A stretch of DNA of 64,000 bases from the NCBI RefSeq assembly GCF_034432235.1, contig NZ_DAOUCJ010000111.1, positions 70,250-134,249 of the forward strand, read 5' to 3'. The notes beneath the pieces were generated by a model. It had not been told where the DNA came from and searched no databases. It saw only the letters and a program-made list of their open reading frames with translations. This DNA is from Thermoflexus sp. (GTDB lineage Bacteria; Chloroflexota; Anaerolineae; Thermoflexales; Thermoflexaceae). Numbering within the stretch: position 1 is the stretch's first letter; each line of letters begins with the position of its first letter. Positions 17,867-26,353 of the stretch are shown piece after piece. The position numbers and the translations under genes are program-made.

Positions 17867-18301
17867 CTAATCGGGAGGGGGGGTGGCGGAAAGACGCAGC
17901 CGGCTCTTTCGGATCCACGGATAGCGATCGATGATGTGCTGGCGCATATAGCGCCCCTTCGAGTCCGCCCGCAGGAGTTCCTCGAAGACCTCCCGAGGGA
18001 CCCCGAAATAGAGATACACGCCTTTGTTGAAGGCGACCTCCAGGATGCCCCGCTCCGCGTCGTAACGAACCGCGCTGATCATACTGGAATCCACGCCGAT
18101 CCATCCCGAGGGGAGATGCTTCGCCTCCGGGGAGAGCCCTATAGCTTCCAGAAGCGGACGCCATTTCCGCAGCGGGGCGATGGTGAGCACTCCTTCCTCC
18201 CCCCGGATCTCCATTCGGATGGATCCCTCAGGCATCCCCTTCCAGCGCAAGCGCAGGGCATCGGTTTCCGGATCGTATTCCACCCATCCCCAGGTTTCCA
18301 T
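17867..18301 (-). CDS. KTSC-domain protein
   Basis: The C-terminal half (VDSSMISAVRYDAERGILEVAFNKG, then VYLYFGVPREVFEELLRADSKGRYMRQHI) matches the KTSC domain. That short domain was first noted at the C-terminus of some lysyl-tRNA synthetases and often occurs alone; its function is not established. The N-terminal half is an uncharacterised region of about 70 residues. I chose the ATG at 18301 (METWGWVEYD) because GGAGGG lies five bases upstream; an in-frame ATG at 18322 is less well placed. The product is 144 residues. It follows the glycosyltransferase gene in the same direction. Confidence 0.75.
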   Translation of the reverse strand: METWGWVEYDPETDALRLRWKGMPEGSIRMEIRGEEGVLTIAPLRKWRPLLEAIGLSPEAKHLPSGWIGVDSSMISAVRYDAERGILEVAFNKGVYLYFGVPREVFEELLRADSKGRYMRQHIIDRYPWIRKSRLRLSATPPPD

Positions 18302-18385
18302 CCAACCCTCCTGCCTTTTCATGGTTCAGGAGCTACACGGCCGGTCTCTTTCGAAGGCTGGCCTGGCCGCTTTTCTTGAAAGCGC

Positions 18386-19540
18386 TCACACGCCCCTGAT
18401 CCCGCGTCGCACCTTCTCCTGCACTTCCCGGTAAAAATCCACCACCCGGCGGGCGATCTCATCCCAGTCATACTGTTGGGCCCGACGGCGGCCCGCTTCC
18501 CCCATCGATACGCGAAGGGCTGGATCCCGCAGCACCTGTAAGAGGGCGTCCGCCAGCGCCTCCGGATCCTCCGGGGGGACCAGAAAGCCCTGGACGCCGT
18601 TTTCGACCACCTCGTTGTAGCCCGGGATGTCGGTGGCCACAACCGGGACGCCGGCAGCCATCGCCTCCAGGAGCACGATGCCGAAGCTCTCCATGCCGAT
18701 GGAGGGCGCGCAGAACACCGTGGCCGCTCGATAATAACGGGGCAGCTCCTCATCGGGGACATAGCCGATGAAGCGGACGTTGCGCAGACGCAGGGCCCAG
18801 GCCTGGGCGACGTAAGGGGCCTTCTCCGCCCGTCCGAAGGCCCCCACCACCAGCAGGCGGGCCTCCGGGCACCGGGCCTGCACCCGGGCGAAGGCCTCTA
18901 GAAGATACCGCAACCCCTTGCGCCGCTCCAGCCGACCCACGAAGAGGATCGTCGGACGGCCGTCCGCGAACGGTTCCGGGGGGCGGAGCGCCGGGTCTGC
19001 AAAGCGCGCATAATCGATGCCATTAGGGATCACCACATAGTCCGCTGGGAAGTAGCGCATATGGTATTGCCGGGCGGCCTCGGAGACAGCGATGCATCCA
19101 TCCAGCCGTTTGAAAAACCGTCGCAGCAGCGGTTTCCCGTAGTAATAAGTCCGGCTGACCTCCCGATAGGCATGAAAGGTGCCCACCGCGATGGCCTCCG
19201 GCACCAGATCCCGGTGCCGCAGCACGGCGAGAGGGAGCGCCGGGGCCAGGGGTTCGTGGAGGTGAAGCACATCGTAGGCGCCGGATTGAAGGATCGCTTT
19301 GATCCGGCGGTAGAGGCGTGGGGAGAGGGTGATCCGGGCGATGGAGCCGGCGAAAGGAAAAGCAATCACGGAGGCCGAGGCGTTGATGAATCCGTCCCCA
19401 CTGATTCGCCCGTCCGAGGCGGGGGCAATGATATGGGCCTCATGGCCCAGGCGCTGCAGGCTCTGGGCCAGATGGGCGATGTGATTGTTCACCCCACCGG
19501 GCACCGCGAAATCGTAAGGGGATACCAGGGCGATGCGCAT
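18386..19540 (-). CDS. GT4-family glycosyltransferase, PimA-like
   Basis: This retaining GT-B glycosyltransferase transfers a sugar from a nucleotide donor. The 384-residue protein begins MRIALVSPYDFAVPGGVNNH, close to the N-terminus of mycobacterial PimA (phosphatidylinositol mannosyltransferase). It also shares the GSIAR segment (GSVAR in PimA), the HLHEPLAP region, and the donor-site ESFGIVLLEAMAAGVPVVA with its EX7E motif. Context supports a lipid role: upstream lie an HtrB/PatA-type acyltransferase and inositol-phosphate synthase. The exact acceptor and sugar cannot be read from the sequence; a phosphoinositide acceptor is an inference. Confidence 0.85.
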   Translation of the reverse strand: MRIALVSPYDFAVPGGVNNHIAHLAQSLQRLGHEAHIIAPASDGRISGDGFINASASVIAFPFAGSIARITLSPRLYRRIKAILQSGAYDVLHLHEPLAPALPLAVLRHRDLVPEAIAVGTFHAYREVSRTYYYGKPLLRRFFKRLDGCIAVSEAARQYHMRYFPADYVVIPNGIDYARFADPALRPPEPFADGRPTILFVGRLERRKGLRYLLEAFARVQARCPEARLLVVGAFGRAEKAPYVAQAWALRLRNVRFIGYVPDEELPRYYRAATVFCAPSIGMESFGIVLLEAMAAGVPVVATDIPGYNEVVENGVQGFLVPPEDPEALADALLQVLRDPALRVSMGEAGRRRAQQYDWDEIARRVVDFYREVQEKVRRGIRGV

Positions 19541-19653
19541 CGGTGAGAAGCCCTCGCCGGACCTTAAGGTTTTGAGGCTCGGGGGTTACGCCCCTGGCCT
19601 CCTCCTGAAGGCTTCTAAGGCCATCCTGTCTCCCGGAATGGGAGCGCCACTGC

Positions 19654-20547
19654 TCATGAGCGCCCGAAGGCGATCCTCCAGATCGGCGTGGTCAGCACCC
19701 ACTGGTCCGGGGCCTCCCGAAGGACCCGGGCGAAGATGTCCAGGACCTGAGCGACCAGCTCCTCCCGGTCCTGCGCGGACTTCCCGGCTGGGTGAAGGGG
19801 GGGCCAGATCTGCAGGCGAACCCCCGCTCCCTCCCGCCGGGCGAAGGCGGGGAGCACCGGGACCCCCCGGCGGATGGCCAGTTCGGCGTATCCGTCGGGC
19901 AGCCACGCGGGTTCCCCTAAAAAAGAATACACCCGACCGCTCCCCGTGGTATCCCGATCTATCGCCAGCGCGATGATCCCCCCCTGCTGCAGGGTTCGGA
20001 ATACTTCCCGCAACGCTCCATCGGCGGGGATCAGTCGGAGCCCATAGGCGCTGCGCAGGCGGCAGAGATACCGGAACATGGCCGGAGGACGCACCGGCTC
20101 CGCAACCGCCAGGGCCGGGAGCCCGCTGGCCCCCAGGAATTGCAGGCCCCATTCCACGTGGCCGTAATGAGCGCTGACGGCGATCGCTCCTCTTCCGGCT
20201 TTCTGGATCTCTTCCAGGTATTCCCATCCTTCAATCTGGATGTGGGGGAACCACCGGGAGGGATGGCGGCGAGGGGCTTGAAAGAGGTCCACATAATTTT
20301 GCCAGAGCAGCCGGAAGGCCTTCCGGGCCGCCTGGTGGGCCGTGGGATCCTCCGGTGAAGCCCCCAGGACATGGGCCAGGTTGTCCCGCAGCCCGGCGGC
20401 GGAGGGAAGGCGGGGATACCAGAAGTCCGCCAGGCGGATCGCCAGATCATGAGCGGTTCGGGGCGGCAGCGCCTGGGCCACCGCCCCGAGACCCCGGAAA
20501 AGTCCATAAACCATCCAGGCGAGGGCTTCAGACCCCACGTCCGGCAA
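19654..20547 (-). CDS. lysophospholipid acyltransferase family protein (LpxL/HtrB- or PatA-like)
   Basis: This family transfers acyl chains to glycolipids. LpxL acts on lipid A precursors; PatA acts on phosphatidylinositol mannosides. The 297-residue protein has an N-terminal hydrophobic segment, the HX4E active-site motif (AVSAHYGHVEWGLQFLG), and the RGVPVLPAFARREG region. The start is TTG at 20547, with GGAGG about eight bases upstream inside the end of the ino1 gene, so the two overlap by 20 bases. No lipid A genes are seen nearby, and the neighbours are ino1 and a PimA-like enzyme, so acylation of an inositol glycolipid is the better guess. Confidence 0.85.
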   Translation of the reverse strand: MPDVGSEALAWMVYGLFRGLGAVAQALPPRTAHDLAIRLADFWYPRLPSAAGLRDNLAHVLGASPEDPTAHQAARKAFRLLWQNYVDLFQAPRRHPSRWFPHIQIEGWEYLEEIQKAGRGAIAVSAHYGHVEWGLQFLGASGLPALAVAEPVRPPAMFRYLCRLRSAYGLRLIPADGALREVFRTLQQGGIIALAIDRDTTGSGRVYSFLGEPAWLPDGYAELAIRRGVPVLPAFARREGAGVRLQIWPPLHPAGKSAQDREELVAQVLDIFARVLREAPDQWVLTTPIWRIAFGRS

Positions 20548-21610
20548 TGAAATCCTCCACCATCTGCCGCGCGATGTGATCCGGGAATTGCCGGGGCGGC
20601 GACTTCATAAAGTAGGCGGAGGGGCCGATCAGGGCGCCCTTCAGCCCCCGGTCCAGAGCGATCTTCGCGCAGCGCACCGCATCGATCACCACCCCGGCCG
20701 AATTCGGGCTGTCCCACACCTCCAGCTTCGCCTCCAGGTGGATCGGCGCCCCGCCGAAGGTGGTCCCCTCGATTCGAATGTAGCACCACTTGCGGTCCTG
20801 AAGCCAGGGCACATAGTCGCTGGGGCCGATATGGATGTTCTCCGGCGGCAGCTCGTAAGGGATCAGGCTGGTCACCGCGCTGGTCTTGGAGATCTTCTTG
20901 GATTCCAGGCGCTCCCGCTCGAGCATGTTTAGGAAATCTGTGTTCCCCCCGAAGTTCAACTGATAGGTCCGCTCGACTTTCACGCCCCGCTCAATGAACA
21001 ACTGCATGAGCACCCGGTGCAGGATCGTGGCGCCCACCTGGGATTTCACATCGTCCCCGATGACGGGGAGGCCGGCCTCCTCGAACCGTTGCTGCCAGTA
21101 GGGCTCTCGGGCGATGAAGACCGGGATCCCGTTCACGAAAGCGCAACCGGCATCCAGCACCTGTTCCACATACCATTTGGTGGCCTCTTCGCTGCCCACG
21201 GGGAGGAAATTCACCACCACATCGGTGCCCGTATCCCTCAGGATCCGCACGATGTTGTCCGTAGGGCCGGGGGCCTTGCGGATGATGCCTGAGAGATACC
21301 GGCCGATCCCATCATGGGTCATGCCCCGGTAAACCTTCACCCCCAGTTTCGGGACATCGGCGAACTTCAGGGTGTTGTTGGGCGGGGTGAAGATGGCCTC
21401 GGCCAGGTCCTTGCCGACCTTGTTTACGTCGATATCAAAGGCGGCCGTGAACTCGATGTCCCGCACGTGATAGGGGCCCAGCCGCACGTGCATCAGGCCA
21501 GGGACAACGGCGTCGTCGGGGACATCGCGGTAATACCACACGCCCTGCACCAGGGCGGAAGCGCAGTTCCCCACGCCGATGATGGCGACACGGACTTTGC
21601 GGTCGGCCAC
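20528..21610 (-). CDS. ino1: myo-inositol-1-phosphate synthase
   Basis: The enzyme cyclises glucose-6-phosphate to inositol-1-phosphate with NAD, supplying inositol for phospholipids or compatible solutes. The product is 360 residues and of the actinobacterial/archaeal type. It begins VRVAIIGVGNCASALVQGV (NAD-binding Rossmann motif). Other visible segments are NFLPVGSEEATKWYVEQ, GDDVKSQVGATILHR, and LNFGGNTDFLNM with the later KLEVWDSPNSAGVVIDAVR. I chose GTG 21610 because AGGAGG sits just upstream and the motif starts directly after it. It heads a three-gene set with the acyltransferase and glycosyltransferase. Confidence 0.94.
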   Translation of the reverse strand: MADRKVRVAIIGVGNCASALVQGVWYYRDVPDDAVVPGLMHVRLGPYHVRDIEFTAAFDIDVNKVGKDLAEAIFTPPNNTLKFADVPKLGVKVYRGMTHDGIGRYLSGIIRKAPGPTDNIVRILRDTGTDVVVNFLPVGSEEATKWYVEQVLDAGCAFVNGIPVFIAREPYWQQRFEEAGLPVIGDDVKSQVGATILHRVLMQLFIERGVKVERTYQLNFGGNTDFLNMLERERLESKKISKTSAVTSLIPYELPPENIHIGPSDYVPWLQDRKWCYIRIEGTTFGGAPIHLEAKLEVWDSPNSAGVVIDAVRCAKIALDRGLKGALIGPSAYFMKSPPRQFPDHIARQMVEDFIAGRGV

Positions 21611-21967
21611 GGTTGAACCTCCTGTCCGAATGGTTTTTCCTTCCCTCCGGGACCTCGGGGGTCGCAGAGGGGGGATGTCTGTCCCGCCTTCGCGATCCAT
21701 GCCCGATGGCGCCAGCCGGGCTCATCCCCTGGGTGTTTCGGGCTTTGATTCATTATTATGGATAGGGTTGCCTGCCCCGGTCCGTGGGCCGCCGGCCATC
21801 CGGATCCCTGGCGGGGCTTTCTCCCTCTCCTCCCGGCGGCCCTTCGGGCCATGGGGATCCAGAGAGAGGATGACCTCGATCTCGTCGACGGGAATGCGAG
21901 TGAGCATCGGCGGCGGTGCGGCCACAGCCGGTGAGGCGTTCGCCCGGGTTCGCCTCAGAGCGGATGG
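21611..21967. other. intergenic stretch between murJ and ino1
   Basis: This 357-base gap lies between the 3' end of murJ and the start of ino1, both on the minus strand, and should hold the ino1 promoter. An AT-rich patch near 21750-21763 (CATTATTATGGAT on the + strand) could supply a -10 element on the minus strand, but no convincing -35 box accompanies it. No gene is evident. Confidence 0.45.
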
Positions 21968-23491
21968 TTAAGGCCGGATCCTGCGGATCGCCCAGCGGAT
22001 CCAGGAAACGCCCACACATTGAAGGGCCAGCCCATAGATCCCGGCGCCGAGCAGAACGGCCAGCAACAGCCCGGGCCACCCGTGATCGGTCGCCCACGGC
22101 ACCATCGGCCCCAGGGCCAGACTCATGGCCAGCGTGGCCACGCCAGCCTGCCCCACCGTCCGTCCCCATTGTCCAGCGTCCAATCCCTCCAGCCGCCGGG
22201 CCAGCAACCCCAGCAGGAGGATCCCTTCCAGGGTGGTCGCCACCGTGTTGGCCAGGGCGACCCCGCCGTGACCCAGGGGGCCGATCCAGGCCAGGCTGAG
22301 GGCGATGTTCAGCGCCATCGCGCCCACCCCCACCCCTACCGGAGTGCGGGTGTCATGGAGCGCATAGAATGCCCGGGCCAGCAACTCCACGCCGGCGTGG
22401 GCCGGCAGGCCCATCGCATAAAACTGGAGGGCCTGGGCAGTCCATTCCGTGGAGGTCCCGCTGAAGGCCCCCCGCTGGAAGAGGACCGCAATCAGGGGCC
22501 GGCGCAACAGGATCATCCCCGCGGCGATCGGGAAAGTGATCCCCAGCAGGACCGCCAGGGTCTCCCCCAGGGTCCGGCGGAGCGCTCCGCGCTCTTCCCG
22601 AGCGGCCAGCGTGGAGAGCGTCGGGAAGGCGGCGGTGGCCATCGCCTGCGCCAGCACGATCTGGGGTTGCAACATCAGCTGCCAGGCGAGATTCAGAGCC
22701 GCCAGATATCCAGGGCCCAGGCCGGAGACCAGGCGGGTGTTGACCAGGAAGTTGACCTGGATCGCGGCCAGGCCCAGCATCCGGGGGATCATCAGGGCGA
22801 TCACCTCCCGGACATCCGGGTCGCGCCATCCCAGGCGAGGCTGGTAACGTCCATGGACCTGCCACCAGCCCGGCGCCTGGATGAGGAGGTGGAAAAAAGC
22901 CCCCAGGACAACCCCCCAGGCCAGCCCGTGCACGCCTCCCCGGGGCGCCAGACACAGGACACCCGCGATGATCCCCAGGTTATACATGATCGGGGCCAGG
23001 GCGGTCCAGAGGAACCGCTGATGGGCCTGGAGGATCCCCATCAGGATCCCGCTGATGCCAAACACGGTGGGCGTGATCAGCATAATCCGCATCAGGGAGG
23101 CCGTGAGCTGTTGCTGGGGAGGGGGAACCTGGGGGGCCAGAAGAAGCTTCACCAGCCAGGGAGCGGCCAGGCTGGCCAGGATGGAGGATCCTCCCACCCC
23201 GAGGGCCACCGTGGTCAGGACTGCGCTGGCGAGCCGCCAGGCGGGTGTTTCCTCCCCTCGAGCCAGATGCGTGGCGAAGACCGGCAGGAAGGCGGAGATC
23301 AACGCGCCCCCGGCCATTAAGGTGAACAACAGGTCGGGGATCCGAAAAGCAGCCCAATACGCATCCAGCTCCGGGCTGGTGCCGAAAGCCCCGTAGATCA
23401 GGATCTGGCGGAGCAGGCCGAGCAGGCCGTTGACCAGATACGCGGCCATCAACAATGTGGCAGCTCGGGCGATCGTGCGAAGCGGGCTCAC
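21968..23491 (-). CDS. murJ: lipid II flippase MurJ
   Basis: MurJ flips the peptidoglycan precursor lipid II across the inner membrane. The product is 507 residues with about 14 hydrophobic helices. Family features are LLGLLRQILIYGAFGTSPELDAYWAAFRIPDLLFTLMAGGALISAFLPVF in the first helices and the GELLARAFYALHDTRTPV-like segment (VELLARAFYALHDTRTPVGVG). The frame is open 86 codons upstream. GTG 23491 is preferred because GGGGGGAAG lies just ahead and the protein then begins close to the first helix. It lies 82 bases after dtd in the same direction. Confidence 0.95.
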   Translation of the reverse strand: MSPLRTIARAATLLMAAYLVNGLLGLLRQILIYGAFGTSPELDAYWAAFRIPDLLFTLMAGGALISAFLPVFATHLARGEETPAWRLASAVLTTVALGVGGSSILASLAAPWLVKLLLAPQVPPPQQQLTASLMRIMLITPTVFGISGILMGILQAHQRFLWTALAPIMYNLGIIAGVLCLAPRGGVHGLAWGVVLGAFFHLLIQAPGWWQVHGRYQPRLGWRDPDVREVIALMIPRMLGLAAIQVNFLVNTRLVSGLGPGYLAALNLAWQLMLQPQIVLAQAMATAAFPTLSTLAAREERGALRRTLGETLAVLLGITFPIAAGMILLRRPLIAVLFQRGAFSGTSTEWTAQALQFYAMGLPAHAGVELLARAFYALHDTRTPVGVGVGAMALNIALSLAWIGPLGHGGVALANTVATTLEGILLLGLLARRLEGLDAGQWGRTVGQAGVATLAMSLALGPMVPWATDHGWPGLLLAVLLGAGIYGLALQCVGVSWIRWAIRRIRP

Positions 23492-23573
23492 CGATGTCTT
23501 CCCCCCGCCTTGCGGCTGGCATTCCGGGGGATGGGACGGGCGGTGAAGCCCCTCGTCCTGCCCCCGAACGGGT

Positions 23574-24032
23574 TCATCCCGGATGGCTGCCCGCGGAGCG
23601 TTCCAGCCAGATGGTGACCGGTCCGTCATTGTGGATCTCCACCAGCATATGGGCCCCGAAAACTCCCATCTGGACCGGGATGCCTTCCGCCCGCAGGGAC
23701 TCGGCGAAGCGTTCAATGAGAGGCCGGGCGTGCTCGGGCGGGGCGGCATGGATCAAGCTGGGGCGCCGCCCCTCGTAAGGATCCGCATACAGCGTGAACT
23801 GAGAGACCACCAGGGCTTCTCCTCCCACCTCTTTTAATGAGCGGTTCATCTTTCCGGCTTCATCCTCGAAGATCCGAAGGTGGGCCACTTTCTTCGCCAG
23901 CCAGTCCGCCTCCACCGGGGTGTCCGTATGGGTAACCCCCACCAGCAACACCACCCCGGGCCCGATGCGGGCCACGGTTTCTCCCCCCACGTGAACGGCC
24001 CCATAGCGAACCCGCTGGATCAGGACGCGCAT
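23574..24032 (-). CDS. dtd: D-aminoacyl-tRNA deacylase
   Basis: DTD removes D-amino acids (and glycine mischarged on tRNA-Ala) from tRNAs. The 152-residue product starts MRVLIQRV and shows the active-site SQFTL motif (VVSQFTLYAD) and, near the C-terminus, EIHNDGPVT in place of the usual NxGPVT motif. The rest of the track upstream of 24032 belongs to the neighbouring gene. It sits between a small membrane protein and murJ. Confidence 0.96.
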   Translation of the reverse strand: MRVLIQRVRYGAVHVGGETVARIGPGVVLLVGVTHTDTPVEADWLAKKVAHLRIFEDEAGKMNRSLKEVGGEALVVSQFTLYADPYEGRRPSLIHAAPPEHARPLIERFAESLRAEGIPVQMGVFGAHMLVEIHNDGPVTIWLERSAGSHPG

Positions 24033-24049
24033 CGTGTCCTTCTCTCCGG

Positions 24050-24451
24050 CTAACGTCGTCCGAAGGGAAAGGCCCCCACGCTGGCCAGGGCGATCAGGAT
24101 CAGGGCCAGGGAGAGGGTGTAAGCGATCAGCATCCCGCGGGCGCGGATCGGATTCTCCCGTTCCCGGAAGGCGGCCGCCGCATGGGCGGCCCCGGCCGCC
24201 AGCAGGCCCCAGACCGGATGGATCACCTGGATCGGGGTCAGCGGCCCGCCCCCGAGACGCTGGGCCAGCCAGAGCAGAATTCCCAGAGCGACCTGGACGT
24301 CCAGGATCACTGGATAAAACCGAATGGATCGCTTCCACAGAGCAGAAGGGTCAATCCCTCGAGCTTCCTGAATTAATCCATAGAGCGCGCCCAGGACAGC
24401 CAGAAGAACAGCCCAGCGCCAAAGGCTGTGAAGGATAAGCAGCCCGCTCAT
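24050..24451 (-). CDS. small four-helix membrane protein of unknown function
   Basis: I do not recognise a named family. The product is 133 residues with four hydrophobic segments: LLILHSLWRWAVLLAVLGAL, IRFYPVILDVQVALGILLWL, VIHPVWGLLAAGAAHAAAAF and MLIAYTLSLALILIALASVG. Conserved-looking histidines lie in helices one and three (LHSLWRW, VIHPVWG), which is reminiscent of small haem- or quinone-associated membrane proteins. That is only a resemblance. The ATG at 24451 has GGAGG at a good distance; the ATG six bases earlier overlaps it too closely. It ends 17 bases before dtd. Confidence 0.7.
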   Translation of the reverse strand: MSGLLILHSLWRWAVLLAVLGALYGLIQEARGIDPSALWKRSIRFYPVILDVQVALGILLWLAQRLGGGPLTPIQVIHPVWGLLAAGAAHAAAAFRERENPIRARGMLIAYTLSLALILIALASVGAFPFGRR

Positions 24452-24539
24452 GGCCATTCCTCCAGGATTCGCGGAATCCTTTCCCTTTCACCTTATCATC
24501 ACTTCTCCGATGATGGGCCTGACCTCTCCCCCGTCCCGG

Positions 24540-24582
24540 ATAAACAAGGGAGGAGGGACCCCTTCGGCTGTCCCTCCTCCCT
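24540..24582 (-). terminator. intrinsic terminator after the 24605-24949 gene
   Basis: A perfect 13-bp stem (24547-24559 with 24570-24582) surrounds a ten-base loop. Read on the minus strand it is followed by TGTTTATCC, a modest T-rich tail. It lies directly downstream of the small gene ending at 24605. Confidence 0.75.
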
Positions 24583-24604
24583 GGGGCGATCCTTCCCCAT
24601 CGGC

Positions 24605-24949
24605 TTACATCACCTCGACGGTCATCTCCTCGTGGACGATCTCGGCGAAACGGTCCAGGTCCAGGATATTCAGGCGCATCTGCTCCGGGCCTTCCCCTTC
24701 ATCCGGGGGCTCCAGGATGATGTCCGCCACGTCCTCCAGCAGAGCCCGTTTGGTGGCGATCCCCAGACGCCCGCGCAGCTGTTCTGGCGTGAGCTCTGGA
24801 TAGTAGGCGGCCAGGGTGTCGAAATCGATCGCCGCCACGGCCAGATCTTCCAGGAAAAGCTGCTTGGCGATGACATCGGCCGCGTAGCGCTCCAGCGGGT
24901 TGGTCCGCCGACGTCCCCGGCGTCCTTTCTGGAGAGATTCTTCAGCCAT
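24605..24949 (-). CDS. conserved-looking protein of unknown function
   Basis: No family is recognised. The product, from ATG 24949, is 114 residues: a basic N-terminus (LQKGRRGRRRTNPLERYAAD) followed by an acidic, mostly helical remainder (ELTPEQLRGRLGIATKRALLEDVADIILEPPDEGEG) ending in EIVHEEMTVEVM. There is no signal peptide or membrane segment. It stands alone, with its own promoter (24982-25010) and terminator, divergent from the lacI-like gene. The upstream extension of the frame is not used because the promoter lies within it. Confidence 0.7.
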   Translation of the reverse strand: MAEESLQKGRRGRRRTNPLERYAADVIAKQLFLEDLAVAAIDFDTLAAYYPELTPEQLRGRLGIATKRALLEDVADIILEPPDEGEGPEQMRLNILDLDRFAEIVHEEMTVEVM

Positions 24950-24981
24950 TGCGGTTTTCCTCACGGGGAATCCTGCTACCG

Positions 24982-25010
24982 AGTATATGCGATCCACGGC
25001 GGTCCGACAA
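24982..25010 (-). promoter_or_regulatory. promoter of the 24605-24949 gene
   Basis: On the minus strand TTGTCG (25010-25005), a 17-base spacer and TATACT (24987-24982) form a plausible sigma70-type promoter. The predicted start site is about 25-30 bases before the ATG at 24949. The rest of 24950-25145 shows nothing else. Confidence 0.55.
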
Positions 25011-25145
25011 ATCCACCCCTCCGCACGCCGGATTCTCCTCCCTGCCAGCAGTGTGGAGGATGCCAGGGGTTCCGGGATGCCCTCTTCCCACACATTGCTC
25101 CCCACCGGAAACCCTGCCTTCCCAACCCATCTTTGAAGACCCCTC

Positions 25146-25174
25146 TTGACAGATCCGCTTGACCTCGATAAAAT
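25146..25174 (+). promoter_or_regulatory. promoter of the lacI-like/amylase operon
   Basis: TTGACA at 25146-25151, 17 bases, then TAAAAT at 25169-25174. The expected transcription start is near 25181, inside the first of two operator-like palindromes. A second TTGACC at 25159 has no correctly spaced -10 box. Confidence 0.85.
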
Positions 25175-25198
25175 AAAAGCGCTTTACAAAAGCGCTTC
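25175..25198 (+). promoter_or_regulatory. tandem LacI-type operators
   Basis: Two palindromes with the CG centre typical of LacI-family operators lie side by side: AAAGCGCTTT at 25176-25185 and AAGCGCTT at 25190-25197, 13 bases centre to centre. They cover the predicted transcription start, so a bound repressor would block the promoter at 25146. The repressor is most simply the product of the next gene. Confidence 0.75.
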
Positions 25199-25310
25199 AT
25201 CGAACATGTGGGAAGAGCCCCCCGTTGGGAGTCAGCGATCTATCGGGTGATCCTCAGCGAGCGCGAAGGCGGGTGTTCCGGCCGGGAGTCTCCTGCAGGC
25301 GGGGAAGGGC

Positions 25311-26309
25311 ATGCCCACGATTTATGACATCGCGCGGGAAGCGGGCGTTTCCATCACCACGGTCTCCAACATCCTGAACAATAAAGGCCGGTTCAAGCCG
25401 GAGACCGTGGCGCGGGTGTTGGAGGCGGTCGAGCGCCTCAAATACCGCCCGAATTTCGCCGCCAAGAGCCTGGCGGCCCGTCGGACGAACACGGTGGCCC
25501 TTTCCGCCCTGCTCACCTCGGAGTCCTTCGATCCCCTGAACCTCCAGTATTTCGGCGCCATCGCCCAGGCCGTTAGCCGCTCCGGCTTTAATTTCCTCCT
25601 TCAGATCAGTCAAGATCTGGAGTCCTTCGAGCGTTTTGCCGCCACCGGGATCTGCGACGGCTGGCTGCTGATGATGGTCCGCCGTCAGGATGAGCGCGTC
25701 GCCCTTTTGAAGGAGCTGGGCGTTCCCTTCGTCTCGATCGGGCGGCCCGATGAGATAGAAGGGGTGGATGTGGTGGATACGGATTTTGTCCAGACGGCGC
25801 GGCTGGCGCTGGAGCATTTGCTTGCCCTGGGGCACCGGCGGATCGCCTATCTGGCGGAGCCGCTGGAGTTCGGCTATTCGGCGATCCGTCTGCGGGCGTA
25901 TCTGGCTTATCTCAAGGAATATGGCCTGGAGGGGAACGCCGACCTGGTGGTGGAGACCGATGGGACCGAGGCCGGGACGGTGCGGGCGTTGGAGGCGCTC
26001 TGGTCCAAAGGGCGTGCCATCACGGCGATCATCACCCATGATATCCCGGCGCTCACGGTGCTGCGCACGCTCCGGGAGTGGGGGCTTCGGGTCCCGGCGG
26101 ACATCTCGGTGATCGGATGTTCGGACTCCCCGCTGGCCGCGCTGGCGGATCCTCCGTTAACGACGATCAATCTGTATGTAGACCGGATCGCGGAGGCGGC
26201 GGCGGAGGCCCTGGCCCGTCGGCTGCAGGAGCCAGAGGCGCCGCCGGCTCATATCCTGATCCCCGCGCAGCTCATCGTGCGGGAGTCCACCGGCCCGGCG
26301 CCGGGTTGA
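25311..26309 (+). CDS. LacI-family transcriptional regulator
   Basis: This is a DNA-binding repressor with a periplasmic-binding-protein-like sensor domain. Residues 3-50 form the helix-turn-helix and hinge (TIYDIAREAGVSITTVSNILNNKGRFKPETVARVLEAVERLKYRPNFAAKSLA). The remainder, 332 residues in total, is the sugar-binding fold with SVIGCSDSPLAALADPPLTTI near the end. The ATG follows GGGGAAGGG. It is the first gene behind the operator-bearing promoter and is followed by GH13 enzymes and a sugar transporter, so it probably senses a maltooligosaccharide and also controls itself. Confidence 0.92.
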   Translation: MPTIYDIAREAGVSITTVSNILNNKGRFKPETVARVLEAVERLKYRPNFAAKSLAARRTNTVALSALLTSESFDPLNLQYFGAIAQAVSRSGFNFLLQISQDLESFERFAATGICDGWLLMMVRRQDERVALLKELGVPFVSIGRPDEIEGVDVVDTDFVQTARLALEHLLALGHRRIAYLAEPLEFGYSAIRLRAYLAYLKEYGLEGNADLVVETDGTEAGTVRALEALWSKGRAITAIITHDIPALTVLRTLREWGLRVPADISVIGCSDSPLAALADPPLTTINLYVDRIAEAAAEALARRLQEPEAPPAHILIPAQLIVRESTGPAPG

Positions 26310-26353
26310 GCCATCGGCGAACACCCAATCGATAACTCAGTGAGGAAGGAGCC

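Noticed and set aside
21756..22169. 137-residue minus-strand frame between murJ and ino1
   Set aside because: It overlaps the 3' end of murJ in another frame and has no recognisable motif or start.
25159..25164. TTGACC as an alternative -35 box ahead of the lacI-like gene
   Set aside because: No -10 element lies 16-18 bases downstream, whereas TTGACA at 25146 pairs perfectly with TAAAAT.
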